Part shown: one piece after another, positions 34,301 to 44,497 of the stretch
How positions within the stretch are numbered: position 1 is the stretch's first letter
How the letters are laid out: each line of letters opens with the position of its first letter
DNA from: Limnephilus marmoratus
Lineage: Eukaryota > Arthropoda > Insecta > Trichoptera > Limnephilidae
Assembly: GCA_917880885.1 (NCBI GenBank)
Contig: OU862910.1
Coordinates: 50,149,285-50,213,284, forward strand
Direction of reading: 5' to 3'
Length of the DNA: 64,000 nt
Position numbers and translations under genes: made by a program
Notes under the pieces: generated by a model
What the model was told of the DNA's origin: nothing
Databases searched by the model: none
The model's input: the letters and a program-made list of their open reading frames with translations, nothing else

Positions 34301-37300
34301 TTTTTTTTTCAAAAATTTTTTCTTAAAAATCAAACAAAAAAAAATTTCTTCTGCATGTCGTCACTGGTCACTCAGCCGAGTGTCCGACGAACCCCTTACC
34401 CTGCCTCGAACTGTTCAACAACTACCATTTTTTTATGTTTTTGTAGAAAAAAAAAAAAACTTCAAAAATGTCACCGGAGACCAAAACACTGGTTAACACT
34501 AGAAAGACCGGAGCCTTCATTTTGACGGCAGCCCGAAGTAAAGTGACGATAAAATGCTTAATATTTATCGTATTGGTGTGATTTTTTTTTCACATTTCAT
34601 GATTTATGGTTTAACAACTGTGGTGAACAAAACAGGTACGTGTCTTGTTTACTTTTTGAGATATATTGACTTATACCTACAAAGACCGCCGCCGTCAATG
34701 TGACGGTTTGGGCCATAATGCTGAATTTGTTTACAACCTTTTTACCCATATTTACAACATACCCATTCCTCCTCTTTTATGATAGTACTAATATTACTGT
34801 CTTTTACTTTGGTATCCCGTATCTTTCGAACTCGATTTGTACGTTGATTGGTCATTGTCACATAATTTATAAAAAGTCCAAACAATAATATGTCTATAGC
34901 CCAAATTTATTTTATGGCTTGTTGGAGAAGGACAGAGTATACAAATACCTGAGTTGATCAGAAGTGACAGAATAGTTTATTGGATAATCAACACGTCATG
35001 CGTCACCCCAAACCCCAAGAGGTTCGTTATGTTTTGTGACTTAGCAGGGGTGCCCGGGTTCATGTGGTTAGGTTTGTCGGGATCTTGGCGGCGGATGTGT
35101 CTGTCAAACAATTGCGTGGCAGGCCAGATCGGCAGAGAACGGATGAGGGGATCTTTTGACCTCGCCGGCAGGACTCTCGGAACATTGCCTTGCACCGCAC
35201 TGGTGGGGACAGATTCATACGTCCGCCACTCTTGAACACACTGAACCCAAGTTTCCTACCCACCCCTCATGCCTTATTTCCTTCCCAGAACCTATTCTTC
35301 TTCCTTTACCTATACTATAGGTGCCCTCCACACAGCATCCCAAAAGATGACAAATGCCCTGAGGGGAATTATTTTCCTTAGGGCTTTTTTGTGGAGCTAA
35401 TGTAAACGAAAAAGAAAAGAAACCGGAAAATAAAACTTTTGAAAGACAACAGTGCCAGATTATTAAAAAATATTATAAAAACCAAATAAATGACGCTTGT
35501 GATAATTGTAAGCAACCAGTTTTCGGAGAGTGCATTCGATTATTATAAAAAACCTAACAATTCGATATTGTACAAACGTAACACATGCTTGTACGCATTT
35601 TGCACTCACATGTTTTTTTCTAGTAAGCCCCGAGGAAAAAAACCCTCAGAGCCTGTGTTATCTTCGGGGATGCTGTGTGCATTTATGTGTGCATTGGTGT
35701 TTTTATGGAAAGAAAGGAGAGGAAGTTCTGGGAAGGAAAAAGTGTGAGAGGTGAATTGGAAAAAATCATAAATGTATCCAGGAGTGACGGACGAATGAAT
35801 CCATTCCTCCCACTGCGGTGCAAGGCGACGGGACGAGAAAGGTCCTGCTAGAGAGGACTAGATATAGATAAGGTCTCCCTCAACAAGTGTCTCCCAACCT
35901 GGTCCGCTACGCAGTTGGTGGGTAAACATATTCGCCACCTAGACCCAGACAAAATTCACACAATGAACCTGGACACCCCTGCTAAGTCACTAAACGAGGC
36001 GAACCACTTGGAGTGTCCTATGACAGAGGTGTTGGTTATCCAATAAATGGTTCCTGGGGCAGCGGTACCCATATCCGTCTCCCAATTTTAAAAACAGTGA
36101 TCAGCCGTCAAAATGACGGTCGTGGTCTTTATAGGTATAGAGCAGTACCCGGTCTTTCTAGTGTTAAAGTAAGTCAAGTACGTCCCTTAACACCCTGTAT
36201 AAACCTTGCTGAAAGAACACATTCACATCTCAACTAATGAACTCAAAATAATTGTTTTGGAGCGATGTTTATATAAATATCAACACCAGCTGGTGGTACC
36301 CGGTGGTACTTACGTCTATTTATATCACATTGTTTGATCTATGCGCTGATGTTATGAGGGTTTTTTTTTTAAATAATTTATATTGTGGGATTTCGCCATC
36401 CCATTTGAATTTCATAAATATGATGAAACATAGTTTTGTATTGGAAATTTAAGGCCCTATTGGCCAGACTGTTGGATCACGAAACACGCCCGCATCGCAT
36501 TTCTTGTATTCTTATTATTCTATGGTAATAAGTAATATTGAAATTAAATTTACATTTGTTTCAATATTTCTTATTTAAACTACTTTTAAAAATGCTTGAA
36601 GGAGATTGCTGCTGTGTATCTAAGAGGTTTCTCACCATGTTGTAAACCGGATGACTGGTATTATGGGTTGTGAACTGGAAATCGGTTTTACTAAATCCTT
36701 GACTCCAGCGACCAAATATTGTTTGAAAGTCCTTCAATGACCTCCAAACATTAATTGTTTGAAGGGCATTCAATGACCTTCAAACATTTACACCAACATT
36801 TTTTGTAAGATTAGGTCACTGGTCTGAAATACGGGACGTCCACGCGTACGCAATACTTGACATTTGGCGTTTATTGCATTCCTAAGTTACTATTGAATTT
36901 GAGATGCATCAGGAAGAAAAGAGAGATATTTTAATAGATATTTATTTATCAGGAAAGATTTCCAACTAATATCGATTACTATTGAATTTAGAGTGCGTGA
37001 ATAAATACATAGCATCAAAAATAGAATAAATTTAAATTGGTCAATTTCTTCCGTGTCTCTGAAACCGGTTTATAAATTAATAGACTTTATTTACAAGTGA
37101 GTTCACGAAAGAAATAATCATCCATTATGACAGTGTGTTTATTTAAAATCATAAATAATTATGTCCGCGCAGTTGATAACCAAAAAAACTTGTCGTTTGA
37201 CGTTTATCGTTTACGTAAATGTTAAAATGCGTTCGATGTGGAAAAGATGCTACACCAGGAAGAAAACACAGATATTTAATATTTATTTATCAGGAAAGAT

Positions 37301-40300
37301 TTCCAACAAATATCGATTATGCACCAGTAACATTATAATAATATTGTCATTGTATTGCACAACCTAAATTTAGAATTTAGAGTGCGTAAACATTTATGTC
37401 AAAAACAGAATAATTATAAATATTTGATATTATAATTTTATTATCAAATATTTTGATTATTATATTATATTTAGGTATAATATATTTTAAACTCGTAATT
37501 ATGTTCGCTCATAGCACATGACATAAGGGAACGTACCCATACTACGTGACCAACTTTTTGCAATTTTTAACCCCCCTCCCCCCTCCCCGGTGACCAAAAT
37601 CCTAAGCAACCCGCCGCTCATTTGTATGGAGCGTGATATTTTGAAGACCCCCCCCCCCCCTAAACGTGCCACGTAGTATGGGTACGTTCCCTAACCATAA
37701 AAGGCCATTTCGTTTTTCTACATACACAACCGCATTGCGTGGCATCGCGCATCTTCTGTCAAAAAAATGCATTCTGACCCCCACCTGCCTTCCCGCTTCA
37801 CCCGGGATGGAATGTTTAAGCTTTGTTTTTGTTTTGTTTTCCGCCGAACACGGGAAGCTCAAACACTACAAAAATTGTCAAACATTTATGACCTTGAATG
37901 TTGTTATGGGACTGTCAAAGCAAAAGTCTGGCGTTTGCCCGCGCAATGGACCCGACTTTAACAATTCACATTATTTGACAGGCATTTCTAACATTAACCC
38001 CCTAAATAATATCTTCCCCTTATTTGTGTAGCTCAAGAGAGTAGAATATTATTTAATCCTGCTTCTGAATTAATTTTGCTTTATTTAAAAAAAGACAATT
38101 GAATTAATTTTCAGTATACCTGCGGACAACCCCCTCCGTGGTGCACAGCAGGATAAAGAAGCGCGCCCGCTCGGAGGAGCAGTGCGTCCCGCTGGAGTAC
38201 ATCGAGCAGCTGCATACGCTGCACGAGAACTGGCTCATGCACGGTGCCGGCTTCAGGCGCCCCGCACCCGTAAGATATATATACCTACTTTTAACCTTTA
38301 CAAAACAATCTATTCTAAATGTCGATCCCTTAGCGTAGGGAGTCTGACGAACCCATCGCTCAGGGAGTGGAAAACACAAACCTGCAATAGCCATCCCAAG
38401 CCAAGGTGTGAGCTACCGTGCTCAGGCTGAATGTCCTGGGGAACAGCGTCACGAACGGTGCCTCCGAGAAACAAGGTTGCATCTCAGAGTATTTAGACCT
38501 CACTCCAGCACTCAGGGCTCTGCTGGAGTGGACCTTCTATTTCCCTGGTAACTCGTGGGACAAAAAATTGGTCCATTCTAAAACTAGGGGCCTTTTGGGA
38601 ACCTAGGAGTGCTGAGGCCACCTCTGTGGATTTCCTTCCTGGGGCCGTAGGAGGAACTAAGAGGAGAAACCGTGTAGAGGTGAGCTGAGGCCACCTCCAT
38701 GAACTCTTCCCTTGTGGGGCCTTCAAGGAACCAAGGGGAAGGGCACCCTTCCAGCGCGGGGCCTTTGTGGAACCAAGGAGGAGTGAAGTGGAGAGATGAT
38801 GTCCTCTTCCCATGCGGGGCCTTCGAGGAACCATGTAGGAGTGAAGAGGAGAAATGAGGCCATCTTGGTGAACTCTTCCTCTGTGGGGCCTTAAAGGAAC
38901 CAAGGAGGAGAGATGAAGTTCTCTTCCCTCCTGGGGCCCTCGGGGAACCAAGGTGGCGTGGACTCTTCCCTTGTGGGGCCTTTAGGGAACCAAGGGGAGG
39001 TGGACTCTCTGTCGTGGAGCCTTCGGGGAACTAAGGAGTGGAGAGGAGAGATGAAGCCCTCTTCCGTCGTGGGGCTTTCAGGGAACCAAGGAGGAGTGAA
39101 GAGGGGAAATGAGACCTGGGAAGACACATTGTCGGACCAGAAGATACAGCTTCATTTCGAATGACAATCCTGGTGAACTTTATAAAAGGGACTGGATTAC
39201 TGTCAAAGGAATGAGGTAAAATGGGAGATAGTACAATGGGTCTATGGCCTAAGTGCTCTCGGGAACTATATATATGTAAACCGTCTCCGATTATTTAAAA
39301 AAAAAAAAAAATGTCGATCCAATCTTATCATAGAAAATCGCTTTGAGCCTTCATTCTTACATTACGAGTGAAATATTGTGTAAGAACGAATGAGCGTGTC
39401 CTTTGCACTCACCCTCCACTTATAAAAATCTGACTGGCGCATCGTGCGGCTGCTGTCGAAAAATGAAACAGTCCCCTCCCCTGCTTTTCTCGCTTCGCCC
39501 TGGGGACAATGTTTTCCACTGGAGACGGAAAACACAAACATTGCGCCTGCAAACAAGAATTGTGCAAGGCCACGCCCCATTGACAAGTAACGTGTAAGCA
39601 AATGTTTTATGTTTTTAGTCGCAGGAGATCAGACTTTAGGCACTTCTCTGCTACTTCTTGTACCTTTTCCCTATTGGATTCTGACTATCATTGAGATGTT
39701 TCTAAACAGTATTTCTTTTACACGTGATGATAAAAGCACGTTTTTTAAATTTTGTTGTCGTGAAACCCTTAAAAAAAACCATTCGTAATTAATAATTTGT
39801 ATCCAAATGAAACAATTGAACCGGCAGGTCGCAGGTATGATTAATTCCCTATGATTAATTCTCACATTGTTTCAGTTGTCTATGGGCTCTTCGGGTCACA
39901 TGATCTCATTTACGAGATGTGCCGAAAGTAGTTGGGCAGAGTCATTACAATCTCCGCAGACAAAACCTAGCTTCCAGTTAGAAGGGTTATTAGTCATCCC
40001 AGCTATATTTATAAATTACGATATGTCAATAAACAGTCTCTGTGATCTCAAGAACCTAAGTCTTTTAATAAGCATATAGTAAGTAGTACTGGTGAATATT
40101 GGTTCCAGTACCTACTGATAAATAACGAATTTTTCTGGAGAGGACGTAAGAGACATAATAGCATATTTGCACCTCGCTCTTTTTTTATGAGTCAATGTCC
40201 TCCCAATAGTGCCCTGGTGATAGATCACTATTGAAAATCGAAATGTGACTTACATGGCTTTAGCCATGTTTAGTGACTGGGTCTCAATACGAAGGTACTT

Positions 40301-40602
40301 CTTTCACTTCTTCAGCCTCACAGCATTGACAAGACAAAAGGAGTGTGTTATTTCTTACTGCGGGCAAACAGTATTCAATAATCTAATTATATTTATAAAA
40401 CATGGTTTTATTCTAGGTTCTGGTGTTGGATGCAGATTTAGATCTTTCTCAGATAAGTGACGAGTACAAGAGGATGGAGCACCACATTCTGCAGACGGCC
40501 GTTGACGTGGTGATGAATTCACCCAATAAATTCAGTCCTAAAAGACCGTCTAGTTCTCTCGCCTCTCCGAGTAAATCTGCCAAAATCAAAATTAACTTGT
40601 AA
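28370..40602 (+). CDS. dNK: Deoxynucleoside kinase
   Basis: Four exons join in phase: 28370-28543, 32188-32440, 38115-38269 and 40417-40602 (255 aa; Drosophila dNK is about 250). The enzyme phosphorylates deoxynucleosides to monophosphates in the salvage pathway; insects typically have one multisubstrate enzyme. Visible landmarks: P-loop GNIGSGKTT (20-28), TEPVEQW (43-49), the base-binding WAMPFQSY (68-75), MERSIFSARY (95-104) with the E-R-S motif, the LID region RIKKRARSEE (155-164), and LVLDADLDL near 196-204. The C-terminal tail is basic (SPNKFSPKRP, SPSKSAKIKINL), as in other insect dNKs, and could include a nuclear signal. All junctions are GT-AG. Introns of about 3.6, 5.7 and 2.1 kb are mostly mobile DNA. 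Confidence 0.95.
28579..28744 (+). mobile_element. LINE-tailed SINE, 5' part, split by a transposon
   Basis: Matches the first 140 bp of the 14051 family (GGGAGGCGGGAATGGG, TGGATAACCAACACC, CACCCCAAGTGGTTCGC). It stops at CTAA 28741-28744 where the piggyBac-like element begins, and resumes at CTAA 30169 with its 3' part up to about 30326. It also carries an internal deletion. Confidence 0.65.
28745..30168 (-). mobile_element. Internally deleted piggyBac-like element
   Basis: Inverted ends CCCTTATTGGGCGGCTGGC and (right, inverted) CCCCTATTGGGCGGCTGGC continue to CTACATTTGC. CTAA flanks both sides. Inside, on the minus strand, are only the acidic N-terminus and the cysteine-rich C-terminus of a piggyBac transposase; the DDE core is missing. 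It depends on a helper for movement. Confidence 0.75.
29246..29660 (-). pseudogene. piggyBac transposase remnant: N-terminus joined to Cys-rich C-terminus
   Basis: The minus strand from about 29655 reads EEEELNDMF, a stop, then DSDFSMSDDDEYRVDNLED, PYDPPEISDGEIEDSD and LLEINPPAEID (acidic N-terminus). About 60 bases later a shifted frame gives RQTSYWRCYVCKNTMREPKK, RVPTRHWCNDCEVAL, YPTKCFEINHALQNF and a stop: the C-x2-C ... C-x2-C ... C domain that ends piggyBac transposases. The catalytic core is deleted and the frame is broken, so no active enzyme is encoded here. Confidence 0.7.
30169..30326 (+). mobile_element. LINE-tailed SINE, 3' part
   Basis: Continues the SINE interrupted at 28744: ACCCCAGATTCCTACCC, CCTCCACACAGCATTCCC, ATGACATAGGCCCTCAG, CTCCTGTGTGGAGCTC and an A run, as in the 14051 family. 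Confidence 0.65.
30351..31034. mobile_element. TTAA-type MITE, 684 bp
   Basis: Begins CCCCTCAG after GTAA and ends CTGAGGGG before TTAA. The interior near 30560-30760 resembles 9800-10110 (AATGCAAACATTAAAAA, TGACTCACGTG against TGGCTCACCTT), suggesting another relic in the last PDIA6 intron. Probably a piggyBac-mobilised MITE; the imperfect left target is noted. Confidence 0.5.
31145..31400. mobile_element. Small MITE with GCCTTCCGTCAGGCA ends
   Basis: CCTTCCGTCAGGCAC near 31149 and its inverse TGCCTGACGAAAGG near 31383 bracket about 250 bp without coding capacity. Confidence 0.4.
31590..32163 (+). pseudogene. LINE reverse-transcriptase C-terminal fragment (Jockey/CR1-like)
   Basis: The frame through 31669-32160 reads SIKDLGIMYENKLTFRPHI, RILYFSLVRSRLESGSLIW and LEKVQKKFLRFLYMREC, the part after the reverse-transcriptase palm in Jockey/CR1-type LINEs (I-x-D-L-G, then L-V-R-x-x-L-E, then Q-x-x-F-x-R). 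Further upstream the frame is degraded. It stops about 25 bp before dNK exon 2. The remainder of the same type of protein appears at 43552-43890. Confidence 0.65.
32710..33844. mobile_element. hAT element with 8-bp duplication
   Basis: CACTAGAC flanks both ends (32702-32709, 33845-33852). Ends are TAGCGTTTCCTAACC and (inverse) CAGTGTTTCTTAACC, each followed by a GGACCCC-rich word, a classic hAT terminus. Interior frames are too short to call a transposase. It lies in dNK intron 2 and carries the retroelement at 33338-33780. Confidence 0.7.
33338..33780 (+). mobile_element. GATA-tailed retroelement, copy 1
   Basis: Starts ACTAGCGAGTTCCCGGCATG and has a long C/T-rich tract (33400-33570), then ends TATAGATAGATAG. 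A second copy is at 61876-62316 (ACTAGCGAATTCCCGGCATG to TATGTATAGATA). The (GATA)n tail suggests an RTE- or R4-type 3' end. The Pro/Ser-rich open frames over the pyrimidine tract are compositional. Confidence 0.5.
34974..35404 (+). mobile_element. LINE-tailed SINE in piggyBac-like element
   Basis: Plus-strand copy of the 14051 family, from TTATTGGATAATCAACACG to GGCTTTTTTGTGGAGC. Confidence 0.6.
35622..36090 (-). mobile_element. LINE-tailed SINE, opposite orientation
   Basis: Minus-strand copy of the 14051 family. Together with the copy at 34974-35404 it forms a large inverted repeat with a spacer of about 200 bp, which could fold in a transcript. Confidence 0.6.
36198..37526. other. dNK intron 2, AT-rich with a diverged duplication
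   Basis: The words TATTTATTTATCAGGAAAG + ATTTCCAAC..ATATCGATTA occur at about 36945 and 37283, and GAATTTAGAGTGCGT at about 36985 and 37373, so roughly 36900-37040 and 37240-37410 are diverged direct copies. No coding signal. Confidence 0.4.
37527..37691. mobile_element. Harbinger-type MITE, copy 2 (inverted)
   Basis: GGGAACGTACCCATAC ends flanked by TAA on both sides; C runs replace the G runs of copy 1 because of orientation. Confidence 0.7.
38329..39308 (+). mobile_element. VNTR-containing poly(A) retroposon
   Basis: AAATGTCGATCC at 38317-38328 recurs after a 16-A tract at 39309-39320. Between them lie a unique 5' part (38329-38580), a tandem array (38580-39115) of imperfect units with GTGGGGCCTTCGAGGAACC and AAGGAGGAGTGAAGAGG words, a unique 3' part and the A tail. 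Unique part, VNTR, 3' part and poly(A) with a target duplication is an SVA-like layout. Long open frames across the array come from its repeats. Confidence 0.65.
39321..40416. other. dNK intron 3 remainder with SINE body fragment
   Basis: At about 40200-40330 (GGCTTTAGCCATGTTTAG, then CTTCAGCCTCACAGCA) there is part of the family B SINE body. The rest shows no gene. Confidence 0.35.
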
Positions 40603-41090
40603 AATATATTTCCTATGGAACTAACCAATGTACAACATACTATCATAATGACTTATATTTTTATACATTCATATATATTATACATATTATATTAATGACG
40701 TTAGTTAGAATAATTCTTAGATTTATGTATTTTTCCATGTTTGTGACTAATATCTTTATTATTATTATGTTTTTCGATCTCTGTCTCCCCTCGCAGAGTG
40801 CGGCATTACGGTATTAAAATGTTTTCAATGGGCCCTGCCTAAAGCCTTTTTTTTATATCTTTCAATACTGAATTTTGAAGTTTTTTTTTATAGTTTTGTC
40901 TCAAATTATACAGGAAATTTTTCTTTAAAACTTAACACATTTTAGGCGGGAAAGATAGTTTTGCCTTTTACACCGGTCCTACTTGAATGCCTGGAAAGGG
41001 ATTGCTGTCTAATATTTTTTTATGAATATTGTACACCAATCTCTTTGTAAGGTTTCCAACTAAATGAATATGTAAAAAACATAAATATGT

Positions 41091-41405
41091 AGAGGATGTT
41101 AAGGGATGTACTTGACTTACTTTACCCAGTTTCCTGACATTATTTGGAGTAAAAAATGTAAATGAAATTTTGGTCTCCAGTGATATTTTTAATGTTTTTT
41201 TTCTACAAAAACATAAAAAAATAGGTGTTGGACAGTTGGGGGCGAGAGGTTGGGCGGCTAATTAACTGAGTGACCAGTGACGACATGCGGAAGAAAATTT
41301 TATTTTTTTATTTTGAAGAAAAAACTCATTGAAAAAGTCAACATTTTTTACGCCAAATAATGTCAGGAATCACTTGTTAAAGAAAGTCAAGAACGTCTAT
41401 GTACA
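41091..41405. mobile_element. Mariner-like MITE, uninterrupted copy
   Basis: GATGTTAAGGGATGTACTTG through TTATTTGGAGTAAAAAATG to the inverse end AAAGTCAAGAACGTC. It corresponds to the two halves at 34189-34496 and 36164-36197 without the piggyBac-like insert. Confidence 0.6.
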
Positions 41406-43490
41406 TATATGTGATAACAAGATGGGAAAATATCCCTGTCTTTTGTGTGGAATAATATTTTATCAAAAGGATTACACACACTTTGGCACTAGTGATGTGC
41501 AAATTGTTCTTTTTTGTTTGTAATGATTTGTACCAAAGTGGAAAACCAATTTTTTTTGGTAAAGTAAATAAATTATATGTACATTTTTTACACATAAAAA
41601 AGTTGCTAAATGACCCAACACTGACTTTAACTTCTGTTTATGATATATCGATTCAAAACAAATTCCATTTTCTCCATTAGGTTCTTTGTTTTTGCCCGTC
41701 TGAAGTGTCTTAATAAAAAAATACTTTTATTCAGGTGAGACTTTTTTTAGGAGGGAACGCCGTTGCAATCAACCAACTAATCTGCTTTTAAAATATAAAC
41801 TTTTTTACATTAACTATTATTAAAAAGGTACATACCTTGAATTTTAGTTATGACTAATAACAATTAACTCTAAAGATTTTTGAAAATATTTTCTTTCTGA
41901 TTGCTAACTTTAAAATTAACACATATAACATTTCTATTACAGCTGTTAGAACCGTAGTTAAATCGTAAACATTCAACCAAAGGTTTATTACTTACTTTCA
42001 TATTATAATACGTTATTAGATTGAAAAGATTTAAATAACCAATGTACATTTTAGCAGTGTTATCGAATTATATAAATGTAAAATGTGCCTAAACATGAAG
42101 TTGAAAGAATTTTCCCTTTTTTTTTTTATTATTTATTTACATTTTAATTATAGATGAACAAATGTTTTTTTTGTGTGATTATTATGGAACTATGCCTTTT
42201 AGGTTACCTGTTATAATTTAATTTTGTGTGTTATGTTTATGAGCAATTTACCCTTAAGTCACTACTGAATTTGTTTTTTTTTAAATTGAAAATTGGGGTT
42301 GGAATTTTATTTTAATACTATTAATCTCAAATATAAAACCCTTTTCCAAACTTAGAATAATTAACTTCTTAATAAAAAGTATGACCTATTATATTTTAGT
42401 AGCTTTCGCATTATTTATACTATCATGCATTCTAACTTAGTTTTTATTTTATATTAAAACTCTTAAACCAACATATTATCTAACACATACTTGCATTCAT
42501 GACAAATCAGAACACTTTTAAAAAGTGATATAAAGTCATTGATATTGATGAAAAAAAAACTAGCCTAAGTCGACACTATACCCTAAAATATATTCAGAAT
42601 AACGACATGTAAGTAAAGAAGCTGTGTATACAAATTTCGACTCGCCACCCGTGTATTGGACGGACCTACTATTGAATATACCCTGTCAAAGAAAAGAAGA
42701 AGAAAAATAATGTGGGTATCTTAACGACGTAAGTGAAGAAAGAGTGCAAACAAATATGCACCCTAGCGGACCTGGAGATTCGACCTTTCCGCCGGGTTCA
42801 TTTTAATTAATTCTGAAGAATGTGTTACTGATATTTAAGATGCTTCTAAATGAATACCCCCCGAAGTTATTAATTCATCGTCTAGAAAAATAAAATCTGG
42901 TGCTCACCGCTAACTTTAGTTGTACAACGTATTACAATTTTTTAAAGGCATTGTACGTTAAAAAAAATGATGGCAGCATACTGTTTTTATTAATCTAAAA
43001 TATAAATAATTCGCATCCCTTGTGAGGCATGTAAATAAAAATGATAATTCAATTACGAATTCGCTGAGATAAATTAAAATGTGAGCCTCAGGCAAACCCC
43101 TGATAAACGTGGCTATGTCTCGCCTAAGTAGTTTTTTTTTCATCGAACCTGATTTGTAACTGTTCTGATTTGTCAGATTACCAAACTTATTGTGTATACT
43201 TTATGATTTTCAAATAAATCTTTGACTTGGAGTTTTTCTTTTATTTTTATCACCACAAACAATAGTAGATTTCACTGCAGGAATTTCATCAATTGGAGTA
43301 AATTGCAAAAATAAAAATCTCCATCGAGACAGAGGCATAGTAGGCAGAGAGGATGAACTGTGAAACAATTCTGTCTTGACACCCACTCTGCTTTCTTTCA
43401 CATTCATACATCGTCTCATACACACCCATCTGTTATTGACATGACCTGATTCAAGTATTTGGTTCACATGATTGTAATGAAACCTTTTAA
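41406..43490. other. Intergenic AT-rich DNA downstream of dNK
   Basis: Multiple stops in all frames; no gene or clear repeat recognised. Confidence 0.3.
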
Positions 43491-43499
43491 TAATGGAGT

Positions 43500-43890
43500 A
43501 GATCTGGGGGCTTTTTTTTTTTTAGAAAAATAATTTCCCTCAGGGCCTATGTCATCTGAGATGCTGTGTCGAGAGTCTTTTCGGGGAGAGGAAGGAATGA
43601 ACATTGGTCTTGAAGAGACCCATGTTGTAGGAAGGACGAAACACAAAGGCCGGCAAATTGTTCCACAGCCTAGCTGTTGAACACAAGAACGAGTCAAAGA
43701 AGTGACCCGTTCTCTTGTGACCAATGTCAACTTGGGCACGCGTTTGGCGTGTTTCCCGAATACACACCGGTGCCGAAGGGATCAATGATGCTAGTTCCTC
43801 GGAGCATCTCCCATTGAAATACTGGTAGAACATGGATAGCATTCCGACCCGATGCCTGTGCTCTAAAGATTGTAATATTTAGTTTGATTG
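43500..43890 (-). pseudogene. LINE C-terminal end (Jockey/CR1-like) with 3' UTR
   Basis: The minus strand from about 43870 reads QSLEHRHRVGMLSMFYQYF, NGRCSEELASLIP, GHFFDSFLCSTARLWNNLP and SFLSPKRLSTQHLR with a stop: the R-(L/F)-W-N-x-L-P tail common to Jockey/CR1/R1-type reverse transcriptases. The last codons and the following bases (CACAGCATCTCAGATG, ACATAGGCCCTGAGGG, AAATTATTTTTC, A run) coincide with the 3' end of the SINE-like family. Confidence 0.7.
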
Positions 43891-43924
43891 CAAGACATAT
43901 CTCACGACGGGTATTATCAGTAAT

Positions 43925-44005
43925 TTAGTAGGCGGGTATGGGTACTGTCACCTGGGAACCATAGATTCATACGTCCGTCACTCTTCAGATTCCTACACAC
44001 TCACA
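43925..44005 (+). mobile_element. LINE-tailed SINE scrap
   Basis: GGCGGGTATGGGTACTG, then ATTCATACGTCCGTCACTC and AGATTCCTAC: 5' and middle words of the 14051 family brought together by deletion. Confidence 0.4.
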
Positions 44006-44299
44006 CACTTTGAAGCCTTTTTCAAAAAGGTCCAACACGATTATTTTGACGGACGCTTAGTTTTTTTTTAATTATACGGCAAAAACGAAAACATGTGACT
44101 TAATTTTGCTGTTTTTACCGGGTAATGCCGAGTGTGGGATTCGCTGTGGTTGAAAACTTGGTTTTTAAATCACTGGCAACCCAAACGATATATTAAAGAT
44201 TCAAAACTACCCAACCTTTTGCAATGAATTGTGATTTTTTGTGCTTTATTGACTGGATTAAATACAATAAGTCATAAATTACACATAATCTCGAAGTCG

Positions 44300-44497
44300 C
44301 AATCCAAAATTCTAACAAGTTATAGCTAAACAACAAATTACTTGTAATATATCATTGAAGAAGAATATAACATAATAATCTACACGAAAATAAGAAAGAG
44401 AACAAGAACACAGAAAAGATAATGGTCGCAACTGGGACTTGAACCCAGACCTCTCGTCTAACCGGGACGTGTGCGTTAACCAATTTCGCCATTGCAC
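44300..44497 (-). mobile_element. tRNA-derived SINE (family A), minus strand
   Basis: The minus strand starts GGTGCAATGGCGAAATTGG (A box), has GGGTTCAAGTCCC (B box) and TTGCGACC, then the family A body (TCTGTGTTCTTGTTCTC, ATTCTTCTTCAATGATATA). The head has the look of a tRNA, but the first and last bases do not pair well and the SINE body follows. Confidence 0.65.

Larger units (their letters stand above)
34497..36163. mobile_element. piggyBac-like element with two SINEs inside
   Basis: TTAA, then CACTAGAAAGACCGG; at the right CCGGTCTTTCTAGTG, then TTAA. The CACTAGAAAG start is close to the CCCTAGAAAG of classical piggyBac. Inner words with GACGG (TTTTGACGGC, CGTCAAAATGACGG) repeat near both ends. 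No transposase frame is legible. Confidence 0.7.
34189..36197. mobile_element. Mariner-like MITE interrupted by a piggyBac-like element
   Basis: Ends CAGGGTGTTAAGGGACG and the inverse, flanked by TA. Inner arms CTCCGGTGAC / GTCACCGGAG also pair. The sequence 34493-36167 (TTAA to TTAA) is an insertion; removing one TTAA copy and the insert restores the arrangement seen at 41091-41405. Confidence 0.65.

Noticed and set aside
38493..39164. Repeat-containing proteins on both strands
   Set aside because: The frames are created by the VNTR of the poly(A) retroposon and have no start or splice context.
44420..44497. tRNA gene on the minus strand
   Set aside because: Good internal boxes, but the ends do not pair and the family A SINE body continues downstream.
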